Positions 23,556 through 28,951 of a DNA stretch of 28,951 bases are shown one piece after another. Every line of letters begins with the position of its first letter. Within the stretch, counting starts at the first letter, position 1. The stretch is from Oleiagrimonas sp035690885. GTDB taxonomy: Bacteria > Pseudomonadota > Gammaproteobacteria > Xanthomonadales > Rhodanobacteraceae. The position numbers and the translations under genes are program-made. Below the pieces are notes generated by a model. The model saw nothing but the letters and a program-made list of their open reading frames with translations, was not told the origin of the DNA and made no database searches. The stretch lies in contig DASSKC010000155.1 of the NCBI GenBank assembly GCA_035690885.1, positions 1-28,951 of the forward strand, given 5' to 3'.

Positions 23556-26500
23556 TTACCGGTTTTCCAGGTTTTCTTCCGCGGTGTCCGCCTGCCCGCA
23601 TACACGGTTGCGGCCCTCGCGCTTGGCCATGTAGAGCGACCGGTCAACACGCGCGATCAAGGTTTCCAGGTGCGGATCCGTGTCGGGGTCCAGGGCCCCC
23701 ACGCCGATGCTCACGGTGACCCCGATCGGCCCGGACGGCGTGGCCATGTCCGCCTCGCCGATGTGCCGGCGCATCCGTTCGGCGATGATCAGCGCCTCGG
23801 CCAATTCCGTTTCCGGCAGACACACGGCAAACTCCTCGCCACCATAGCGTCCGAGCACATCGGTCGTGCGCAACTGATCGCGACAACGCGCCACCAGAGC
23901 GGCCAGTACCGCGTCGCCGGCAATATGCCCGCGTTGATCGTTGACGCGTTTGAAGTGGTCGACGTCGATCAGCAACACCGACAACGGCCGTCGGTAACGC
24001 ACGCAACGCTGGAATTCGGAGCCGGCCTGCTGCATGAACCAGCCTCGGTTGCTGGCACCGGTCAGGCTGTCGGTGCGCGCCATGGCTTGCAGCTTGCCGA
24101 TCAGGTCGGCCTTGTCGAGCACGCCCTTGACTTGGCGCACCAGCACGGCCACGTCTTCCGGATCGACCTGACGCAACGGTTCGTTGGCGATGTGCCCGAT
24201 CAACACGAAGTAATGGCGGTCGTCGATCGCGCCCAGTGACACCGCCATGAAAGGACAGTCGATCGACAGCCAGAGGGCGGGCAGGTTCGTATGATTCAAG
24301 CCCATGACGCTGCCGTGCCGGCACCACTCGGTGATGGCTCGGGCATGCGTCTGGCCCCACTGCCACAGTGGGTCGAGTGCGTCCTCGTCCATGCCGTACG
24401 TCGTGACCAACTCCATGCCGTCCTCGTTGCCGGCATAGAATGCCGAGCACTCATGCGCAATGAGGTCCGGCAGATTGCGCAACAGCTGCGACGCCACGGC
24501 GCGCTCGTCACCAAACGGCGAAATCGCCTGCATGAGCTTTTGTACCGCCTCGGCCCAGTGCCGCCGACGTTGTTCGCTGGCCAGGTCGCGACGACGCCCG
24601 ATCATGCTGGCAAAAAGGTACAGGCCAAGCGTCAGCAGCAGCGCTGTCAGTACGGCGTAGATCAACCAGGCCCACGCGGTCAGCCACGGCGGCGCCGCCA
24701 CGTCGAGCGCCAACGTGGCCACGTTGGATGTCGGCCGGCCGTTGCTGTCGATGCCCTGGACGCGCAAAACGTAATGGCCCGGACCGAGGTTGGTATAGGT
24801 AATCGAATGGCGCTGATCGAGCGTATGCCAGGCCGTATCGAACCCGTCCAGGCGGTAGCGAAAGCGATTGTCGTGCGGCTGCACGTAATCGAACACGGCC
24901 AGGTCGAAACTGATGATGTTTTGCCAGTATTGAACCGTCAATGACGGCGATGGCGCCGCTTGCGTCGCGCGCCGAGTCCCTCGACCGGCCAGCGTGTAGC
25001 CGGTGATGGCCACTCGCGCACGCGCCTTGTCACCGACAAGATGCGCCGGATCAACCGTGGTCACGCCGTGAATGCCGCCGAAATACAGTGTGCCGTCGGA
25101 TGACGCCCATGCCGCCTGCTGATTGAACTCCTCGTTGGACAGACCATCGGCGCTGCCGTAATCGCGGATGCGTCCACTGCCGGGGTCCAGCTGTGCCAGG
25201 CCGCGGTCCGTGCTGATCCACAGCTCACCGTTCGCGTCACGCAACATGGCGTAGACGGTCATGCCGGGCAGGCCTTGCGCCTCGTCGTATTTGTGCGCCT
25301 TGCCGGTGCGTGGCCAGTAGTGGATCAAGCCGTCACTGGTACCCACCCACAGGCTGTCATCGCGACCCGGCAGGCACGACAGCACATCGCTGTGTACCAG
25401 CACGCCGCGCTTCGCGCGGGCGACACGCGGCACGGTGAAGCGCGCATGCACGCCGTCAAAACGACGCAGGCCGCGCGCGCTGCCAACCCACAGCGCACCA
25501 TCGCCGGTCTGGCAGATCGTCGTCACTTCCGGCGCCGGCAGCGCATCGGCGCCCCGCGTGGGCAAGTAGCGTTGCAATACGTCGCCGGTCGCGGGATCGA
25601 CGCGCCACAAACCCCAGGACGTGGCAATCCACAAGCGCTCTTGCCGATCGCGGAAAATCCGCCGGATGTGCCGCTGGCCGTGCTCGTTGCCATCCACCGT
25701 GTGCAGGCGGACACGCTCGAACGCGTCGCGGCCGGCCGGCTTGCGCCACAAGCCATTGCGCCGGGTACCGGCCCACACCGTGCCATCGGGGCCGATGTGC
25801 AAGGCGCGGATCTGCTGACCGGATACCGTGTCGTCGGCCGGTGTATCAAGCGCGTAATGAGCGACCTCGTCCGAATGCTTGTCGAACCGCGTCAAGCCCG
25901 CATCCGTGCCGACCCACAGCCAGTCACCGTCGCCGGCAATGGCACGGACCAGCCGCCCTGCCAGACCACGCTCCCCGTCCACATGGCCACGAATGGCACC
26001 GAAGGCGCTCGATCGCGGATTGTAGATATCGAAGCCGCCGCCATAGGTACCAATCCAGACCAGCCCGGTGGCATCCTCGAACAGGTTCATGACTTTGTCA
26101 TTGGCCAGGCCGTCGGGGCGGGTGCGATCGTGCTCGACATGCTCAGCCTTCCAACCACGCAACGCCGGGTCCAGCCGATTCAGGCCACGTCCGAAAGTGC
26201 CGGCCCAGATCGTGCCGTTGGCATCCTCCAGCACCGAGGTCACCGTGTTGCTCGACAAGCTGTGCGGGTCGTTTTCCCGATGTCGCAACCAGGCAACGAT
26301 GCGCCCGCCCGTCGACAACACGAACAGACCCTCATCGGTTGCCACCCACAGGCGCCCGTCGCGACTTCGGATCAAGTCATAGACCGCCGCATGCGACAAC
26401 ATGCGCACCGCCGCCGCATCGCTGCCACCGGCCGGGTGGAACGGCTGCAGGCTCTGGCTGGCGGCGTCGACGCGAAACAGCCCGGCGTTCGTACCTACCC

Positions 26501-27119
26501 ACACACGCCCGTCGCGGTCCTGAAACAGCGTATTGCCGGCCACCGGGTTCGGGTGCTTGCCGCTGACTCGATAGTGACGAAAGCTGCCGTCTGCGAGCAG
26601 GCGATCGACGCCGTTGTTGCCCCCCACCCACAGACTCCCGTCGCGGTCGACCAGAAGGGCGAAAAGCCGATTGCTGGACAACCCGTGCGGATCATCGGCG
26701 TGGTAAATGTCATGCGTGAATCCCGTGTGCCCGGGTGCCAGACGATCGAGCCCGCCGCCGGTCGCCACCCACACCGTGCCATCGGCGGCCACGGCGATGG
26801 CGTGCACGTCATCGCGCGACAACGAGGTCGGGTCGCCGGGTGAATGGTGATAATAGACAAACCCGTAACCGTCATACCGCTGCAGGCCCGACTCCGTACC
26901 CAACCACACATAGCCCCTGGGGCCCTGTGCAATGGCCAGCCCCGAACTTTGCGCCAACCCCTGCTCGATACCCAGATGCCTGACGTGCACATGCACGCCG
27001 CCGTCTTGTGGTGGCGCTTGAGCGGCCCATGCCGCCAACGGAAATCCCAGGCACAGGCAAAACAAACCGGTCAGTTGCCTGACCCGTCGTGTCTTTGCGC
27101 AAATGCCCCGTCGATGCAC
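23556..27119 (-). CDS. Periplasmic two-propeller sensor diguanylate cyclase (Reg_prop-Y_Y_Y-TM-GGDEF)
   Basis: About 1187 residues. After a signal peptide (LTGLFCLCLGFPLAAWAAQA) come 14 repeats of the two-component-regulator-propeller type, such as VWLGTESGLQRYDG, VWIGTYGGGFDIY and LWISTDRGLAQLD, enough for two seven-bladed beta-propellers (about 30-700). A Y_Y_Y domain (about 740-805), one membrane helix (about 810-837), a GAF-like stretch and a C-terminal GGDEF domain follow. The active site reads GGEEF (1093-1097) and an RTTD inhibitory I-site (1084-1087) sits five residues before it. It should sense a periplasmic ligand and make cyclic di-GMP. GTG 27119 is preferred over ATG 27242 because it gives a proper signal peptide after GGAGG; a TATACT -10 (27186-27191, minus) agrees. 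There is no histidine-kinase or EAL domain. Confidence 0.88.
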   Translation of the reverse strand: MHRRGICAKTRRVRQLTGLFCLCLGFPLAAWAAQAPPQDGGVHVHVRHLGIEQGLAQSSGLAIAQGPRGYVWLGTESGLQRYDGYGFVYYHHSPGDPTSLSRDDVHAIAVAADGTVWVATGGGLDRLAPGHTGFTHDIYHADDPHGLSSNRLFALLVDRDGSLWVGGNNGVDRLLADGSFRHYRVSGKHPNPVAGNTLFQDRDGRVWVGTNAGLFRVDAASQSLQPFHPAGGSDAAAVRMLSHAAVYDLIRSRDGRLWVATDEGLFVLSTGGRIVAWLRHRENDPHSLSSNTVTSVLEDANGTIWAGTFGRGLNRLDPALRGWKAEHVEHDRTRPDGLANDKVMNLFEDATGLVWIGTYGGGFDIYNPRSSAFGAIRGHVDGERGLAGRLVRAIAGDGDWLWVGTDAGLTRFDKHSDEVAHYALDTPADDTVSGQQIRALHIGPDGTVWAGTRRNGLWRKPAGRDAFERVRLHTVDGNEHGQRHIRRIFRDRQERLWIATSWGLWRVDPATGDVLQRYLPTRGADALPAPEVTTICQTGDGALWVGSARGLRRFDGVHARFTVPRVARAKRGVLVHSDVLSCLPGRDDSLWVGTSDGLIHYWPRTGKAHKYDEAQGLPGMTVYAMLRDANGELWISTDRGLAQLDPGSGRIRDYGSADGLSNEEFNQQAAWASSDGTLYFGGIHGVTTVDPAHLVGDKARARVAITGYTLAGRGTRRATQAAPSPSLTVQYWQNIISFDLAVFDYVQPHDNRFRYRLDGFDTAWHTLDQRHSITYTNLGPGHYVLRVQGIDSNGRPTSNVATLALDVAAPPWLTAWAWLIYAVLTALLLTLGLYLFASMIGRRRDLASEQRRRHWAEAVQKLMQAISPFGDERAVASQLLRNLPDLIAHECSAFYAGNEDGMELVTTYGMDEDALDPLWQWGQTHARAITEWCRHGSVMGLNHTNLPALWLSIDCPFMAVSLGAIDDRHYFVLIGHIANEPLRQVDPEDVAVLVRQVKGVLDKADLIGKLQAMARTDSLTGASNRGWFMQQAGSEFQRCVRYRRPLSVLLIDVDHFKRVNDQRGHIAGDAVLAALVARCRDQLRTTDVLGRYGGEEFAVCLPETELAEALIIAERMRRHIGEADMATPSGPIGVTVSIGVGALDPDTDPHLETLIARVDRSLYMAKREGRNRVCGQADTAEENLENR

Positions 27120-27185
27120 GGCCCCTCCGACCGAATGCAATCCCGTCACCCGGCAAAGGCCCAATCCCGTGCCGGCAGTTGACGA

Positions 27186-27225
27186 AGTATATCGGCTCGC
27201 ATGGGGCTGCGTTGTTCGGGAACAA
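27186..27225 (-). promoter_or_regulatory. Promoter and palindrome upstream of the propeller-GGDEF gene
   Basis: On the minus strand TATACT (27186-27191) is a good -10 element. The inverted repeat TTGTTC (27212-27217) / GAACAA (27220-27225), with a two-base centre, overlaps the expected -35 position. This fits a repressed promoter with a leader of about 60 bases before GTG 27119. No matching regulator is recognised. Confidence 0.4.
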
Positions 27226-27270
27226 GGCCATTGAAGGAGCATGACGCGCCTTGTGTCCGGTCGAGTGCAC

Positions 27271-27825
27271 TCAACTCACGGCGTAATTGCCCATGCGTGC
27301 ATGCGGACGAATGGCCAGCGTGGTGTCGCCGTCGATGATTTGCAGCTCGCCATCCTGGATCAGGCATTGCAGGCGCATGCCGCGGTCGCACAAGCCGGTG
27401 AGGTGTTGCATGCCGGCCGCGTCGATGGCCAGTACCGTCAGGTTGCGGTTGCGCGCAAGCGACGTGCCGACCTTGTCCCACCAGATTTCGGCGCTGTGCC
27501 CACCATAGTTGATCACCACCACCTCGCGCGCACGACCACACGCCTTGCGGATGCGCGCCGCGTCCGGCTGACCGACATCGATCCACAGTTCAATCTCGTC
27601 GGTATAGGTCTTGCGCCACAACGCCGGCTCATCGTCGTCACTGAGTCCGCGACCGAATTCCAGGTGTTCGTCGGCATACAGGATGAAAGCCAATACGCGC
27701 GCCATCATGCGCTGCTCGGTTTCCGACGGATGCCGCGCCAGCGTCAGCGCATGGGTAGCGTAGTAATGCCGATCCATGTCGCTGATCGACAGTTCGGCCT
27801 TGTGGATGGTGGAGCTCAGTGCCAT
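27271..27825 (-). CDS. yaeQ: YaeQ-family protein
   Basis: A 184-residue protein, close to the 181 residues of E. coli YaeQ. Family features include the start ALSSTIHKAELSISDMDRHYY, the block MMARVLAFILYADEHLEFGRG (interrupted here for length), GRAREVVVINYGG and the C-terminal IDGDTTLAIRP. Structures of the family show a PD-(D/E)XK nuclease-like fold, yet no nuclease reaction has been firmly shown; older reports linked YaeQ to RfaH suppression. ATG 27825 is the first sensible start; a TACAAT hexamer (minus strand, 27852-27857) about 25 bases upstream may be its -10. It lies 97 bases after the GNAT toxin gene and about 150 bases before the propeller-GGDEF start, all on the minus strand. Confidence 0.9.
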   Translation of the reverse strand: MALSSTIHKAELSISDMDRHYYATHALTLARHPSETEQRMMARVLAFILYADEHLEFGRGLSDDDEPALWRKTYTDEIELWIDVGQPDAARIRKACGRAREVVVINYGGHSAEIWWDKVGTSLARNRNLTVLAIDAAGMQHLTGLCDRGMRLQCLIQDGELQIIDGDTTLAIRPHARMGNYAVS

Positions 27826-27921
27826 GGGAGTGCCCGCGGAATCGACCGGCCATTGTACGGCGCAAGCATCGTTTCGCGTTCATCAGCCTGACGCACCATG
27901 CAACGCCGCGCATGCAAACCG

Positions 27922-28425
27922 CTACTGCCGGTCCGTCACGTGCTGCGGCACCTTCGACAAATCCAGCATGACCATCAACCGCGCCGCTGGCGAAGGACGA
28001 AAACCATGATGCTGATAAAACGCCAAGGCCTGATCATCAATGGCGTGGCACAACATGACGCGCGCGCCGATGGCTTGCGCGGCATTGATACTGCGCAACA
28101 CCGCGTCTTGCAACAAACCCGCGCCAAGGCCCAGACCTTGATACTGTGTGTCCACCGCCAACCGGGCCAGAACGACGGCGGGGATCGGCGCGGGCATGTT
28201 GCGGCGGACCGAACCGGGGGCCAGACGCAACTCCAGCGAGCCGGCAGCAAGCGCGTAATAGCCCACCACCCGCTCCGCATCACACGCGACATAGGTTCGT
28301 GATGCCTGCGTGCGCTCGTTCGACATCGCCCGACGTTTCAACCAGTCCACCAGATCGGCGTGACTGCAATCGAATGCGGACACGTCATGATGCTTGCCGA
28401 TCGGCACCGGTGCCGCAATCGCCAC
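27922..28425 (-). CDS. GNAT-family toxin, TacT-like
   Basis: A 167-residue GNAT acetyltransferase. The acetyl-CoA pyrophosphate loop is QYQGLGLGAGLL (94-105), preceded by LARLAVD (87-92 region), and the catalytic tyrosine equivalent is Tyr137 in AFYQHHGF, matching the TacT toxins that acetylate the amino group of charged tRNAs and stop translation. The N-terminal HDVSAFDCSHADLVDWLKRRA (split by family variation) is the usual TacT-type opening. It begins with GTG at 28425, three bases after the antitoxin stop, so the pair should be co-transcribed and coupled. The catalytic residues look intact, so the toxin is probably active. Target tRNA species cannot be predicted. Confidence 0.9.
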   Translation of the reverse strand: MAIAAPVPIGKHHDVSAFDCSHADLVDWLKRRAMSNERTQASRTYVACDAERVVGYYALAAGSLELRLAPGSVRRNMPAPIPAVVLARLAVDTQYQGLGLGAGLLQDAVLRSINAAQAIGARVMLCHAIDDQALAFYQHHGFRPSPAARLMVMLDLSKVPQHVTDRQ

Positions 28426-28428
28426 GGC

Positions 28429-28710
28429 TCAACGTGCCCACGGAGCCGTGCGAGCCATCAGACGACGCAAGGCGTCCGGGTCGGGCAAGGGGGCGTCGAG
28501 CGCCGCATTGAACCGTCGCATGCCCTCGGCGTCCAGCGTGAAGCGTGTGCGGTCACTCAACACGGTTTCGGCACGCTGGATCGACGCTTCCAGCATGAAG
28601 CTGGAACGGGACTGGTCCAGCGCCTTGGCTGCTTGGTCGATCAGCGCTTTGCCGCTCGTTGGTGCGCGCAGGTTGATGGTGCTCTCGTGGGGCTCGGCGG
28701 TGATCGGCAT
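28429..28710 (-). CDS. DUF1778 ribbon-helix-helix antitoxin, TacA-like
   Basis: A 93-residue antitoxin. The N-terminal half (STINLRAPTSGKALIDQAA, 10-28, then ALDQSRSSFMLEAS, 30-43) is the DUF1778 ribbon-helix-helix that dimerises and binds its own promoter. The C-terminal half (DAEGMRRFNAALDAP onwards, ending in PWAR) is the part that wraps and neutralises a TacT-type toxin in known pairs. ATG 28710 is preceded by CAGG at nine bases. A promoter with a palindromic operator is directly upstream, consistent with conditional autoregulation by the antitoxin-toxin complex. Confidence 0.9.
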   Translation of the reverse strand: MPITAEPHESTINLRAPTSGKALIDQAAKALDQSRSSFMLEASIQRAETVLSDRTRFTLDAEGMRRFNAALDAPLPDPDALRRLMARTAPWAR

Positions 28711-28727
28711 GGGTATCTACCTGGTCG

Positions 28728-28766
28728 GTGTATACACATTGTATACGCATCGAAAATACGCGGCAA
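28728..28766 (-). promoter_or_regulatory. Promoter and operator of the TacA/TacT-like pair
   Basis: Read on the minus strand, TTGCCG (28761-28766), a 17-base spacer and TACAAT (28738-28743) make a good sigma-70 promoter. Overlapping the -10 are GTATAC at 28730-28735 and 28741-28746, 11 bases apart, the first within the perfect palindrome GTGTATACAC (28728-28737). Paired short palindromes are typical operator sites for ribbon-helix-helix antitoxins. Confidence 0.7.
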
Positions 28767-28786
28767 CTCACTTCCAAACGTGGCGC

Positions 28787-28918
28787 TCAAGGCGACAATG
28801 ACGGCTTCAGATCGACAAGGTGAATAGAGCGCAAAGCACGCGGATGCGAGGTCTTGCCACGGCGAAAGCATCGCTCGTCTGCGCTCCACGCAGCCAGAAA
28901 CGTCAAGAAATTGGTCAT
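28787..28918 (-). other. Possible 43-residue small frame near the right edge
   Basis: From ATG 28918 a frame of 43 residues (MTNFLTFLAAWSADERCFRR..., stop 28787-28789) is open. It follows a weak AGG at seven bases and the inverted repeat TTTGTAC/GTACAAA (28920-28948). I recognise no family. It may equally be non-coding space upstream of the toxin-antitoxin promoter. Confidence 0.2.
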
Positions 28919-28951
28919 TTTTGTACCTGTTTTGCGTTCATGTACAAACAA

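Noticed and set aside
27212..27225. LexA-type SOS box at TTGTTC..GAACAA
   Set aside because: The spacing and wording differ from the gammaproteobacterial CTG-N10-CAG and the xanthomonad TTAGTA-type boxes.

Overview
The window is GC-rich, densely coded and looks like a chromosome segment of a xanthomonad-type gammaproteobacterium, most likely Rhodanobacteraceae (Dyella/Rhodanobacter/Luteibacter-like). The reasons are a XanB2-type chorismatase fragment at the left edge, two TonB-dependent receptors (one of the Xanthomonas-Caulobacter type), GTAG-type REP palindromes, GlnE, YaeQ and the general codon style. I saw no rRNA, tRNA, CRISPR array, transposase or phage gene. The taxonomic call is inference from gene content.

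Region 1 (1-295) is the C-terminal end of a chorismatase, closed by a REP palindrome (316-400).

Region 2 (455-12054) is the centrepiece: a locus that looks built to harvest an alpha-linked N-acetylgalactosamine or galactosamine glycan. A minus-strand operon, with two ATGA overlaps and little or no spacing, runs from a Tat-exported GH36-like glycosidase (4815-6938) through an EamA/DMT permease (3853-4818), a KbaZ/GatZ/AgaZ-like protein (2546-3838) and an AgaS-type SIS deaminase/isomerase (1405-2565) to a BadF-type amino-sugar kinase (455-1408). Divergent from it is a secreted amidohydrolase (7052-8266) whose last ~29 residues are encoded by a second REP element. Next come a DeoR-family repressor (8291-9070) and, divergent from that, a large TonB-dependent receptor (9202-12054). 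The same TTTCGTT-like motif recurs in both divergent promoter regions, which ties receptor, glycosidase operon, amidohydrolase and regulator into one predicted regulon. The proposed flow is receptor across the outer membrane, glycosidase (and possibly amidohydrolase) in the periplasm, DMT permease across the inner membrane, then kinase, AgaS and tagatose-6-phosphate processing. There is no recognisable N-acetyl-sugar-6-phosphate deacetylase, PTS, class II aldolase catalytic subunit or tagatose-6-phosphate kinase of the usual type in the window.

Region 3 (12055-15113) holds a strong palindromic terminator, a repeat of CCCTCTCCC-type hairpins, a promoter-like stretch and a second, unrelated TonB-dependent receptor with its own terminator.

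Region 4 (15152-21335) is mostly housekeeping and envelope genes on the minus strand: a GT4 glycosyltransferase, a CHCC zinc-finger protein, an MgtC/SapB membrane protein and GlnE. An ELM1/DUF1022 protein lies on the plus strand between MgtC and GlnE. Two DNA sites stand out: an ATGCAT-rich repeat cluster (16379-16414) and an inverted repeat in the 32-base MgtC/ELM1 divergent gap.

Region 5 (21437-28951) has an LTA-synthase-like phosphoglycerol transferase, a very long periplasmic-propeller diguanylate cyclase, YaeQ, and at the right end a TacA/TacT-type GNAT toxin-antitoxin pair with a clear promoter overlapped by a palindromic operator.
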